Part shown: positions 8,446 to 16,647 of the stretch, piece after piece
How positions within the stretch are numbered: position 1 is the first letter of the stretch
How the letters are laid out: every line of letters starts with the position of its first letter
Assembly: GCA_937898685.1 (NCBI GenBank)
Contig: CALEJT010000083.1
Coordinates: 1 to 40,476, forward strand
Source: an uncultured Gammaproteobacteria bacterium
GTDB lineage: Bacteria; Pseudomonadota; Gammaproteobacteria; Pseudomonadales; Pseudohongiellaceae
Direction: 5' to 3'
Length of the DNA stretch: 40,476 nt
Position numbers and translations under genes: made by a program
The notes under the pieces: generated by a model
Seen by the model: the letters and a program-made list of their open reading frames with translations, nothing else
What the model was told of the DNA's origin: nothing
Databases searched by the model: none

Positions 8446-11155
8446 ACCGACCACCAAACGCGCAGCCGCCGCTGCCAAGGCCAGCTCGTCCGGCGCATCG
8501 CTGGACTTCGCCTTCTTCCGCTTTCTGTGGCAGTTCTACCAGGACAACCGGGGGGCCATCCGCTCGCACTACAAGGAGCTGACCCGCAAGTTCCTCGACT
8601 TCAACAACCCCGAGAAAAACCCCAAGGCCTTTCTGCGCCAGCCGCAGTTCGAGGCGCTGGAAACATACGTTTTTCTCAAGGAGTTCCTCGACAACGCCAA
8701 GGTCGAGGAGATCTTCAAGGCGTGGTACGAGCGCAGCGGCAAGTTCGAGGGCCGCAAGTTCGGCTCCTTCCTCGGCACCGCCGGTCAGGAGATGTTCCAG
8801 TTCGGCGAAACGGACGAGCTGGAACTGGATTCGTACAAGCGGCTGTTCGAGAAGATGCGCAAGAACTCGCGCGCCTATCCGAACTACATCTTCGCGCTGA
8901 CGATGGGGACGGGCAAAACCATCCTCATGGCCACCTGCATCTTCTACGAGTTCCTGCTGGGCAACAAGTTCGAGAAAGATCCGCGCTACTGCCACAACGC
9001 GCTGGTGTTCGCCCCGGACAAGACCGTGCTGCAGTCGCTGAAGGAGATCGAGTCGTTCGACCTGACCCACGTGGTGCCGCCGGAGTACGTCAACTTCCTC
9101 ACCACCCACCTGCGCTTCCACTACCTCGAGGAGGCGGGCACCTCACTCGACACGCTGGATCGCTCGCGCTTCAACATCATCGTCTCCAACACGCAGAAGA
9201 TCATCCTCAAGCGCCAGCGCAAGGAAAAGACCTCCGTCGACAAGCTGTTCGGCGCGACCGGCGAAACCCTGGCCGCCACCGGCGTCTATGCCGAAGCCGC
9301 CGACCTCTACAACTTCGACCAGCCGGAAGAGGAAGGCGAGCTGACCACCAACCAGCGCTTTGAGAAACTGCGTCGCTTGGAGCAGCTGGGTATCTACGTG
9401 GACGAGGCGCACCACGCCTTCGGCAAGGCGCTGGCCAAGGACATGGGCCTGGGCACCAAGGAAACCGACACCAGCCTGCGCACCACCATCGACATCCTCG
9501 CCGCCAGCCTGAACGCGGCGGGCACCCGGGTGGTGGCCTGCTACAACTACACCGGCACGCCCTACGTGGGACGCGAGGTGTTGCCGGAGGTGGTCTACGC
9601 CTACGGCCTCAAGGAGGCCATCGACAAGGGTTTCCTCAAGAAGGTGACCCTGCACGGCTACGCCAACACCCGCACCGACGAGTTTGTCGACATCGCCATC
9701 GAAACCTTCCTGAAGGAAACGGGTGACTTGCGACCGGAAGGGCTGCTTCCCAAGCTGGCCTTCTTTGCAGCCACCATCGACGAGCTGACCGGCGAACTGC
9801 GCCCAGCGGTGGAGCGTGCGCTGCTCAAGCACGGCATTCCGACCTCGCGCATCCTGGTCAACGTGGGCGACGACAAGCTCACCACCAACGACGACATCCG
9901 CGAGTTCAACCGCCTGGACACCGAAGGGTCGGAAAAGCAGTTCATTCTGCTAGTCAACAAGGGCCGAGAAGGGTGGAACTGCCGGTCGCTTTTCGGCGTA
10001 GGGCTGTTCCGCGAGCCCAAGTCCAAGGTCTTCGTTCTGCAGGCCACGATGCGCTGCCTGCGCGCCATCGGGCAGGCCCAGCACACCGGCCATGTATTCC
10101 TCTCGGACGACAACCTCAACACCCTGAACGACGAGCTGCAACAGAACTTCCGCATCAGCGCCGACGAGCTGCAAAAGACCGGCAAGGATAAGGTGCGCGT
10201 GGAAGTGCGTGTGGTGGAGCCGCCGGTCAAGATCAAGCTGGTTCGCGTGCGTAAGCAGTACCAGATGCGCGAGAAGCAACTGGTGACTGGGCACGCATTG
10301 ATGCCGGAGCGAGCCGACAAGCAGAAGTGGGGCGAGCTGGTCGAGAAGTACCGCCTGATCGAAACGCAGCAGGACGGCCTGACCGCCGCCGACGCGGCCC
10401 GCGCATCCGGCAGTCGCACTTTCGACCTGACGGCGCGCCGGGAAAAGCGGACCTTCTCGCGGCTTACGCTGGTGGCCGAGGTGTCACGCTATCTGAACCG
10501 GAACCCCTTGGAGATTGAGGAGCTGCTCGACGCAACCGAGGAAGGCACCGACGAACTGGTGGCCATTACCAACGAGTTCAACGAGCTGCTCTACGACGAG
10601 ATCATCCCGCGCCTGTTCCGCCAGCTCTACGACCTGGACGAGTCGCAGCAAACCGAGGAGCACGAGGTCGAGTTGATCAAGATGCCTCCGAACGGCTACT
10701 ACGAGGTATCGGCGGCGAAGGACAAGATCGTCCGGATGAACGACCCGCAAATCAAGGACGAGGAGCGCGCCAAGAGCTTCCACCTCGACACCTACTGCTT
10801 CGACTCCGGTTCGGAGAACTGGCTGTTCTGGGACCTGCTGCGCGAGCAGCGCGTGAAGAAGATCTACTTCACCGGAATGCTGACCCACGGCCAGTCAGAC
10901 TTCTTCATCCAGTACATCGACCCCGATTCGCGCACCGTGCGCAGCTACTACCCCGACTTCATCTTCCAGCGCGAAGAGCCGGATGGCAGCCTGAAGTACG
11001 TGATCGTCGAGGTGAAGGCCGACAACCAGATCGAGGATGCCGTGGTGCAGGCCAAAAAGGACTTCGCCCAGCAGATCGCGGTGGCCAGTGGGATGGAGTA
11101 CCGAATACTGAAATCCACCGATGCGGACAACCGTCGCTATCGAATGTTGCTTTAG
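8435..11155 (+). CDS. Type III-like restriction enzyme, DEAD/DEAH helicase-nuclease (Res subunit)
   Basis: 906 aa. SF2 helicase motifs include Walker A MGTGKT (about 155-160), VDEAHHAF (about 322) and NYTGTPY (about 371); the stretch GREGWNCRSLFGVG and the nearby QATMRCLRA serve as later helicase motifs. Near the C-terminus YYPDFIF and VIVEVKADNQ (about 839-866) give the PD...ExK nuclease core of type III Res proteins. Res and Mod normally form a complex that hydrolyses ATP to signal between unmethylated sites and cuts DNA. The start overlaps the mod 3' end by 11 bp, which is usual for coupled mod-res pairs. Codon usage is GC-rich, like the helicase and the end of mod. ATG 8435 lies 11 bp before the mod stop. 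Confidence 0.9.
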   Translation: MATKPTTKRAAAAAKASSSGASLDFAFFRFLWQFYQDNRGAIRSHYKELTRKFLDFNNPEKNPKAFLRQPQFEALETYVFLKEFLDNAKVEEIFKAWYERSGKFEGRKFGSFLGTAGQEMFQFGETDELELDSYKRLFEKMRKNSRAYPNYIFALTMGTGKTILMATCIFYEFLLGNKFEKDPRYCHNALVFAPDKTVLQSLKEIESFDLTHVVPPEYVNFLTTHLRFHYLEEAGTSLDTLDRSRFNIIVSNTQKIILKRQRKEKTSVDKLFGATGETLAATGVYAEAADLYNFDQPEEEGELTTNQRFEKLRRLEQLGIYVDEAHHAFGKALAKDMGLGTKETDTSLRTTIDILAASLNAAGTRVVACYNYTGTPYVGREVLPEVVYAYGLKEAIDKGFLKKVTLHGYANTRTDEFVDIAIETFLKETGDLRPEGLLPKLAFFAATIDELTGELRPAVERALLKHGIPTSRILVNVGDDKLTTNDDIREFNRLDTEGSEKQFILLVNKGREGWNCRSLFGVGLFREPKSKVFVLQATMRCLRAIGQAQHTGHVFLSDDNLNTLNDELQQNFRISADELQKTGKDKVRVEVRVVEPPVKIKLVRVRKQYQMREKQLVTGHALMPERADKQKWGELVEKYRLIETQQDGLTAADAARASGSRTFDLTARREKRTFSRLTLVAEVSRYLNRNPLEIEELLDATEEGTDELVAITNEFNELLYDEIIPRLFRQLYDLDESQQTEEHEVELIKMPPNGYYEVSAAKDKIVRMNDPQIKDEERAKSFHLDTYCFDSGSENWLFWDLLREQRVKKIYFTGMLTHGQSDFFIQYIDPDSRTVRSYYPDFIFQREEPDGSLKYVIVEVKADNQIEDAVVQAKKDFAQQIAVASGMEYRILKSTDADNRRYRMLL

Positions 11156-11163
11156 GAGACCCT

Positions 11164-12933
11164 ATGAGTGCTGCCAGGCTTCGATTCCAAGTCGATTCCC
11201 GCCTCGCCACGCTGCTGAGTCAGGAATATAGGTCGACCGAGCGTGCGTTGAAGGAATTGGTAGACAACGCTTGGGATGCTGATGCGGATCAGGTCAGCAT
11301 CCAGCTGCCGAAACCCATGAGCGGCGAACCCATCGTCATCCGGGACGATGGCACCGGAATGACGGAAGAAGAGCTTCGGCGGCACTACCTCACCATTGCC
11401 AAAGATAGGCGTTCGTCGCGAGGCGAGCGCACGGTCGGGAAAAATCGTCAGGTAAAAGGGCGTAAAGGAATCGGCAAGTTCGCCGGGTTCATGGCGGCTT
11501 CGGTAATGACCTTGGAGACCAGCACGCGCGGGAGGCTATGCCGCATCGCCCTGCGTCTGGATGCCATAGGCAAGGTGGAGGATATCGAACACCTCGATAT
11601 TGCCCTGCATAGTGAGGACTGCGATCCGGGTATCCACGGCACGGTCATCACGCTGAGCGAATTGCATCAGGGATTGACTTATCCCGACGCTAATCGCCTG
11701 CGGCAAGTACTACTTCAGGACTACGGGAGGCATGACGACTTTGCCGTGTTCGTCGATGGTAAGCGACTTGATGTCGATGACGTCCAAGGTAGCTACTCGG
11801 AACACCAGACGACACTGCCTGACGTTGGCGACGTCAAACTGCGACTATCGATCTTCGACGGAAAAGCGGGCTTACGCCAGCCCGGAATCACACTGCGCGT
11901 TGGTGGCAAAGCGGTCGGCTCGCCCAGCTTCTTCGGCCTGGAAGCACACGAGTATTTTCCGCCGAAGCTGTTGAAGAAGATGTACGGTGAAGTGGATGCA
12001 GACGGGCTGCTTGACCACGTCACCGCCGGATGGGATTCACTGGTAGAGAACAGCGAAAAACTGAAAGCAGTAGAAGCCTTCGTTCAGCCGATCCTCATTT
12101 CGGCGGCGAAAGAAAAGTACGGGATGGAACTCCAGCTCGCGCAAGCGCGAATGCAGAAGATCATTCAGCAGCGCTTGGCAAGCCTGCCAGAACACAAGCG
12201 GAGTTTCGCCGACAAATCGATCAAGAAAATTCTGGAACGTTATTACGATGAGCCGCCAAGCAAGGTTGAACCCATCGTCGGCGTGTTGCTGGATGCATTG
12301 GAGCGATCCGACTACCGCATCTTGCTGGAACACATAGCCGATGCATCACAGGGTGAAGTGGCGACAATTGCGGATCGCTTGAACAATTTCGGGCTAGCTG
12401 AAATGGCCTTTCTTGTCGCCCAAGCAGCTGCGCGGCAGGAGTTTCTTGACCAACTGGAAGCATTAGCTCGCGATCCCGCCACGACCGAAGCTGCGATGCA
12501 CAAATCGCTGGAGTTGAGTCTGTGGGTGTTCGGTCCAGAGTATTCACTCTTCAGCTCCAACATCACGTTGAAGAGGCAGATTGAAGATGTACTCAACACG
12601 ACGTACAAGGGGAAAAATGCCGACAAACGTCCGGATTTGCTGCTGAACCAGGATCTCAATGGTGAGTATCTGTTGATCGAGTTCAAGCGCCCCGACCACA
12701 GTTTGAATTACGATGACTACAAACAAGCCATCGAGTACCGGCACGACTTCGCCAAGCATATCACCTCGCCGATACATGTGCTTTTGATTGGGGGGCGTCT
12801 GTCGTCTGATTTTCCGCGGAAAGAAAATCGCGAGCCGAATGTCGACGCTCGAATCTTCAGTCAAGTGATTGCCTCTGCTCGACGTCAGGTTGAATGGTTA
12901 CTGCGCATTGACCACAGTCAGGTCACTCCGTAG
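11164..12933 (+). CDS. GHKL-family ATPase with C-terminal nuclease-like domain
   Basis: 589 aa. The Bergerat fold is clear: ELVDN (31-35), DDGTGM (61-66) and GRKGIGKFAG (99-108). The C-terminal region has RPDLLL followed by LLIEFKRP (about 489-510), a D...ExK pattern like Mrr/PD-(D/E)XK enzymes. AGGAG overlaps the res stop codon and sits 4 nt before ATG 11164, so the gene is the last of the operon. Sampled lines are near 50% GC, against about 60% for res, so it may have been acquired separately. It converges with the phage Rz gene and overlaps it by 11 bp. GHKL ATPase-nuclease fusions are found in defence islands; a sensing or effector role is inferred. It is not MutL, which lacks this C-terminal motif arrangement. 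Confidence 0.85.
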   Translation: MSAARLRFQVDSRLATLLSQEYRSTERALKELVDNAWDADADQVSIQLPKPMSGEPIVIRDDGTGMTEEELRRHYLTIAKDRRSSRGERTVGKNRQVKGRKGIGKFAGFMAASVMTLETSTRGRLCRIALRLDAIGKVEDIEHLDIALHSEDCDPGIHGTVITLSELHQGLTYPDANRLRQVLLQDYGRHDDFAVFVDGKRLDVDDVQGSYSEHQTTLPDVGDVKLRLSIFDGKAGLRQPGITLRVGGKAVGSPSFFGLEAHEYFPPKLLKKMYGEVDADGLLDHVTAGWDSLVENSEKLKAVEAFVQPILISAAKEKYGMELQLAQARMQKIIQQRLASLPEHKRSFADKSIKKILERYYDEPPSKVEPIVGVLLDALERSDYRILLEHIADASQGEVATIADRLNNFGLAEMAFLVAQAAARQEFLDQLEALARDPATTEAAMHKSLELSLWVFGPEYSLFSSNITLKRQIEDVLNTTYKGKNADKRPDLLLNQDLNGEYLLIEFKRPDHSLNYDDYKQAIEYRHDFAKHITSPIHVLLIGGRLSSDFPRKENREPNVDARIFSQVIASARRQVEWLLRIDHSQVTP

Positions 12934-13420
12934 TCGTTTGCACATCCCTGACCCACGCCTGCAACGCCCTCAGTTGCTCGGCGTTCTCGTGGCAGGTCTG
13001 GTAGTTGGCAGCAACGGTTCCGGCGACGGCAGAGAGCGCAATGCCTGTGGCGGCCGCATCAGCATCTCGGGCGGGCTCGGGCAATTCACCGGCGACGGCA
13101 GCGTCGTGCAGGCGCACAAAGCCACGGTTGATAGAGCAAGCAGCATCGGCTTGAACGGGCACATAGACTGAAACCTCCTTGATGATGGTGTCGCCCTTCT
13201 CGCGGACGACGCGGACGCGGTCGAGGTACTGGGTGACGACCTTGACGGTGGCTTGCGCCTGCTGCTCGCGGGCGGCGGCGGTCTGTAGGGCTTGTTGCTG
13301 GATGGCGGCATCCCATTGCGCTTGAACATGGCTCGCACCCTTGATCCAGCCGAAGCCAACCAGGGCGACACCAAGCGACGCCAGGACCAGCAGCCGATAC
13401 GGCCACGGAATCACGCTCAC
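12923..13420 (-). CDS. Rz-like inner-membrane spanin
   Basis: 165 aa if read from GTG 13420, which overlaps the endolysin stop (GTGA) and has GGGGAGG upstream. It begins with one hydrophobic segment (LLVLASLGVALVGFGWI), then a long hydrophilic, Ala/Gln-rich coiled-coil-like stretch (about 30-100) and ends in the periplasmic part. This is the layout of an i-spanin, which spans the inner membrane and joins Rz1 to fuse inner and outer membranes at lysis. It is the last phage gene on the minus strand and converges with the GHKL gene. Sequence conservation in this family is low, so the call rests on topology and neighbours. Confidence 0.82.
   Translation of the reverse strand: MSVIPWPYRLLVLASLGVALVGFGWIKGASHVQAQWDAAIQQQALQTAAAREQQAQATVKVVTQYLDRVRVVREKGDTIIKEVSVYVPVQADAACSINRGFVRLHDAAVAGELPEPARDADAAATGIALSAVAGTVAANYQTCHENAEQLRALQAWVRDVQTTTE
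12970..13164 (-). CDS. Rz1-like outer-membrane lipoprotein spanin nested inside Rz
   Basis: 64 aa, read in another frame within the Rz gene. It has a short hydrophobic leader ending ALCAC, a plausible lipobox with Cys as the lipidated residue, then a proline-rich mature part (SPVNCPSPP and later SLPSPEP). AGGAGG lies 9 nt before ATG 13164. Nested, proline-rich lipoproteins are the hallmark of Rz1. It would sit in the outer membrane and bind the Rz C-terminus. Confidence 0.78.
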   Translation of the reverse strand: MCPFKPMLLALSTVALCACTTLPSPVNCPSPPEMLMRPPQALRSLPSPEPLLPTTRPATRTPSN

Positions 13421-13917
13421 GACGCCTCCCCGATGCACTGCCGGTACTCGGCCTCGCGCCGTGTGGCCAACCCGCCGCACAGGCGCGCATTGGCGGGCAG
13501 CGCACAGTCCTTACCCTGGAAGAAGCGCCAGCGCAGCAGCTCGGCACAGGCCCCGGCGTAGTCCTCGGCGTTGAGTTTTCTGACCAGCGTGGACTGGCAG
13601 AACGCACGGCTGCCGACGTTGTAGGCAAAGCTCACCAACGCGTCGTACTCGTGCTGGGCCAGGGGCACGGTCACGCATTGTTTGAGCGCCCCCTCAAACT
13701 GCTGCACATCGGTGAGCGCCCGAGCCAGCGCCTTTGGCGGCGTGGTGGTGTCGCCCAGCTTTACTCCGGTGGTGGTGCCGAAACCAATGGTCGGTACATC
13801 GCCCTTGACGGGGATCACTGCACGGTCGGTGTAGCCCTCGTGCAGCACGATGCCGACCAGCGCGGCGGCGGACAGGGTCAGCGCGGCCAAAGTCCGTCGT
13901 TGTGGCGGGCGGATCAT
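13417..13917 (-). CDS. Phage endolysin, GH24 lysozyme with SAR-type N-terminus
   Basis: 166 aa. An Ala/Ser/Gly/Leu-rich hydrophobic segment near residues 9-24 is followed at once by HEG, then GDVPTIGFGTT. This matches the Glu...Asp...Thr active-site layout of T4-type lysozymes (glycoside hydrolase 24), which cleave the glycan of peptidoglycan. The position of the hydrophobic segment right before the catalytic Glu is typical of signal-arrest-release endolysins. These are exported by Sec and released when the membrane is depolarised. The start overlaps the holin stop (ATGA). Confidence 0.92.
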   Translation of the reverse strand: MIRPPQRRTLAALTLSAAALVGIVLHEGYTDRAVIPVKGDVPTIGFGTTTGVKLGDTTTPPKALARALTDVQQFEGALKQCVTVPLAQHEYDALVSFAYNVGSRAFCQSTLVRKLNAEDYAGACAELLRWRFFQGKDCALPANARLCGGLATRREAEYRQCIGEAS

Positions 13918-14141
13918 CGGTGCATCTCCGGCTGGGCCACCAAGCGGGCGATGGCCGCGCCGATGCTGGCGCTGAAGGCCAACAGCACGAACACGCCACG
14001 CGGCAGCACGTCGCCGAACAGCGGCACCACCACTTCCGCCGCCGTGAAGATGGCGGCGACAATAGACAGGCGGACGCTCCAGGCGCGGCGCGCGATCTTT
14101 CGCCAGTCGGCGAGCAGGCAGAGTTTGCGGGTGGTGGTCAT
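13914..14141 (-). CDS. Small holin-like membrane protein
   Basis: 75 aa with a basic N-terminus and two hydrophobic segments (about 24-41 and 48-66). The sequence resembles the small phage proteins of the DUF7940 type. The coupling is ATGA with both the upstream membrane protein gene and the endolysin. In this place it would be the holin or pinholin that triggers the SAR endolysin. The exact class cannot be told from sequence. Confidence 0.75.
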   Translation of the reverse strand: MTTTRKLCLLADWRKIARRAWSVRLSIVAAIFTAAEVVVPLFGDVLPRGVFVLLAFSASIGAAIARLVAQPEMHR

Positions 14142-14464
14142 GGCGCGCCTCCCATCAGCTTCAACTTGATGGCGGCCCCCACCAGCAGCGCGGCCAGGAT
14201 GCCAGTGGTGATCACCTTGACGGTGGTCTGCCACGCCGTGCGACGCGCATCGCGCCAGGCTTCCAGCAGGTCGCGCAGCTCGCGAATGTCCTTCGCGGCG
14301 TGGCCGTTTTCGAGGCCGAGATGGGACAGCACACGCTCGGCACCGCGTTCAGCAGCGCGGTCCAGCAGTTCGTCGAAGTCCTCGCGGCGCAGCAGGAGCA
14401 TGTTCTCGACGAGCACCGCCGGCGGCGGTGCCTGCTCGTCAGCGATTTCGGTTTCAGGATTCAT
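14138..14464 (-). CDS. DUF6127-like phage membrane protein
   Basis: 108 aa. The N-terminal part is hydrophilic with RREDFDELLDRAAERGAERV and AKDIRELRDLLEAWRDARR, likely helical. One transmembrane helix (ITTGILAALLVGAAIKLKL) closes the protein. The pattern fits DUF6127, found in lysis regions of HK97-like prophages. AAGGTG precedes ATG 14464. It may act as antiholin or second holin; this is inferred from position only. Confidence 0.72.
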   Translation of the reverse strand: MNPETEIADEQAPPPAVLVENMLLLRREDFDELLDRAAERGAERVLSHLGLENGHAAKDIRELRDLLEAWRDARRTAWQTTVKVITTGILAALLVGAAIKLKLMGGAP

Positions 14465-14499
14465 GGCTTTCACCTTCTTGTGACCTCGCCCCCCGTCGA

Positions 14500-14835
14500 T
14501 CAAGGGGTGGCCAGACTGGTTTTGCACATCAGCTGCAATGCATGACGCCTGGACTGCGGCTCGATCACCGACTCGATGTCGTAGAACCGGCCGCCCCACA
14601 CCACCCGCATCTGCGAAGTGACGCCAGTCCGGTAGCGCATCCGGATACGCACGGTGGTTTGCGACTGCAGCGCCTGTGCCGCAAAGAATTCCCGCCCCTG
14701 TAAGGGTTCGACCGATGCCCAGACATCGGCCCAATGCGTCCAGGTGTAGATCGGCTGACCCCAGTCGTCCTGGGTCATTTCGTAGTTCTGGATCTCGATG
14801 CGGTGGCGCAGGCGCCCGGCTGGCAGACTCAGCAT
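14500..14835 (-). CDS. Phage head closure / head-tail adaptor protein
   Basis: 111 aa starting MLSLPAGRLRHRIEIQN, with the run WTHWADVWASVEPLQGREFF that is typical of the Phage_H_T_join family (SPP1 gp16/HK97 gp7-like). It closes the portal-connector channel after DNA packaging and offers the docking surface for a tail. Its start overlaps the connector gene by 7 bp. It is the last head gene; in other phages tail-terminator and tail-tube genes come next, but here lysis genes follow directly. Confidence 0.88.
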   Translation of the reverse strand: MLSLPAGRLRHRIEIQNYEMTQDDWGQPIYTWTHWADVWASVEPLQGREFFAAQALQSQTTVRIRMRYRTGVTSQMRVVWGGRFYDIESVIEPQSRRHALQLMCKTSLATP

Positions 14836-15317
14836 CGCGGCACGCACCAGGGATCGAGCAAGGCGTCGGCAAATCCGCGCGGCAGCTCCGAAGCGGTGCC
14901 TGACACCAGTGCCTCGCGCTGCTCGTACCAAGTGCCGATGCGCAGCAGCATCCACTGCCGGATGGATGACGGAACTGCCTGCGCATTGCCAAACCCGCAG
15001 ATCACGGTCACCGTGGCCGCTTGCGGCGTGGTCAAGGTCGGCGGCCAGTGCCCATCCAGGGTGTAGGCCGACGCACTGGTGAGGCTCTGGATCGGCAGCA
15101 ATCCCTCCAGTCCGCCTCGCTCGCCCGCCGCCAATTCCAACTCCCAGGTCTGGGTGATCAGCCTTTGGCCCGTGAGGAACTCGACCTGCTCGCGGGCCGC
15201 ACTGATGAGCGCCGTGATCAAGGCATCGTCGTCATTCAGATCGACCCGCAGGTGCAGCTTGGCCTCGGCCAGCGTCAGCGGCTCGCCCGCAGGTGGCACC
15301 GTCAGAGTCGCTTTCAT
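14829..15317 (-). CDS. Head-tail connector, gp6-like
   Basis: 162 aa with the pattern EPLTLAEAKLHLRVDLNDDD near the N-terminus, the signature of phage gp6-like connector proteins (PF05135). It forms the ring joining the portal to the head-closure protein. The ATG at 15317 overlaps the capsid gene's stop; a GTG one codon earlier is possible. Confidence 0.9.
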   Translation of the reverse strand: MKATLTVPPAGEPLTLAEAKLHLRVDLNDDDALITALISAAREQVEFLTGQRLITQTWELELAAGERGGLEGLLPIQSLTSASAYTLDGHWPPTLTTPQAATVTVICGFGNAQAVPSSIRQWMLLRIGTWYEQREALVSGTASELPRGFADALLDPWCVPRC

Positions 15318-16549
15318 CACGTCGCCTGCTGCAAGGCCTTAACGGCTCCGCCCACGTCGATCAGATTGCCGTCGTGGCGCGAGAACGCCAGGAAGCCGAC
15401 CTGGCCCTTCTCCGTGTACTTGGAATCGGTCAGCCGAAACAGGGACACGGCCAGCACATCGCGGATCAGGTATTTGGAGAAATCCCCGAACAGCACCGCC
15501 TTGGCCTCGGAGGCCAGCACCGGCATATGCTGGTTGATGGTGTAGGCGTAGCCCAGCACGGTGTCGGGTTCACGCACCGCCACGCCCGGCAACCAGAGCG
15601 GTCGCTTTTGGTCGTCCTTGAGCTTCTTAATCGCCTTGAGCGTGCTGTCGTGGAACATGAAGCGGCAGCGCCCCACCTGCCGGTAGGCCGGATCGACGCT
15701 GTGCTCCAGGTCGATCAGTTCATCGAAGGTGATGGCCGCAGCGTTCGCAGCGGTCGCCCCGACACTGGCCGCTGTCACGACGCCGGTCGGCTGGCCCACG
15801 CCGGTGCCCACGGTGAAGTGCCGGTTGGTGATGCGCGCAATGCGCTGGGCCAGGCGCTGGTTGATGTGCGCCTCCAGATCGATAACCGCGTCCTGCAGCA
15901 ATTCGAAGGGCACCGCCACCGACTTGGAGCTGTACTTGTAGGCCCCGATGGACTTCACACCGAAGGTGAAGTCCTGCGCCGTGACCGACTGGTTCTCGCC
16001 CACGATCTCGCCCTCCTCGGCGGTGGCATTGGTGGTCGGGTAGTTGATCGGGTTGCCGCTGGCCGTGGGCAAGGTGGTGGCCACCTCGCGCATGCCGCCA
16101 AACGCCGCCATTGCCTCGATCAGCTGCCGCGCCACGTCCGTGGGCACCAGATAGCCACCCTCGGCGGGCACCGTGGTACCCATGCTCGCCTGGATGCTGG
16201 CCGCCTTGCGGGCCACCGCTTGCTGCTGCTCGTAGCTCAAGGCGTTAATGCCGCCGCGCAGCCAGGCCACAAAGATGGCCTTCTCCTGCTGCAGCTGGTG
16301 GGCGGCTTCGTCGGTCGACACCCCGCGCTCGTCGCTGCGGCGTTCGGTGGCGGCATGGTTTTGTGCGTCCAGGTCATAGGCCTTTTGCTGGCGCGCGATC
16401 TGGGCATCGAGCCGGTCGATGTCGGCGACCAGGCGGTCGTACTGTTGTTGCTGGACGTCCTGCCACTGATCGCCAGGGTGCTGGTCGACGAGGTTGCGCA
16501 GGGTCTTGGCATGGTGGGCGCGCTCTTCGCGCAGGGATTGGATGCTCAT
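15317..16549 (-). CDS. HK97-family major capsid protein
   Basis: 410 aa from ATG 16549, with GGAG 8 nt upstream. The first about 75 residues are charged and coiled-coil-like (the delta/scaffold region cut off during maturation). The body follows HK97 style, including MGTTVPAEGGYLVPTDVARQ and later VMFHDST-like and GFLAFSRHDG segments. It assembles the icosahedral shell. Gene order portal, protease, capsid is standard for this family. About 100 bp separate it from the protease gene. Confidence 0.94.
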   Translation of the reverse strand: MSIQSLREERAHHAKTLRNLVDQHPGDQWQDVQQQQYDRLVADIDRLDAQIARQQKAYDLDAQNHAATERRSDERGVSTDEAAHQLQQEKAIFVAWLRGGINALSYEQQQAVARKAASIQASMGTTVPAEGGYLVPTDVARQLIEAMAAFGGMREVATTLPTASGNPINYPTTNATAEEGEIVGENQSVTAQDFTFGVKSIGAYKYSSKSVAVPFELLQDAVIDLEAHINQRLAQRIARITNRHFTVGTGVGQPTGVVTAASVGATAANAAAITFDELIDLEHSVDPAYRQVGRCRFMFHDSTLKAIKKLKDDQKRPLWLPGVAVREPDTVLGYAYTINQHMPVLASEAKAVLFGDFSKYLIRDVLAVSLFRLTDSKYTEKGQVGFLAFSRHDGNLIDVGGAVKALQQAT

Positions 16550-16647
16550 GGTTTTTCTCCGGAGATGCAGACGTAAAAAAGCCGCCGGAGAGATCTCGGG
16601 CGGCGGGAAGGAACAGGACGGGAAATCGGTAGGTACAGGTCGCTGGC

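Noticed and set aside
151..12933. Assignment to BREX, DISARM, Dnd/Ssp or Zorya
   Set aside because: Hallmark genes (PglZ, DUF1998 protein, DndCDE/SspBCD, ZorAB) are missing.
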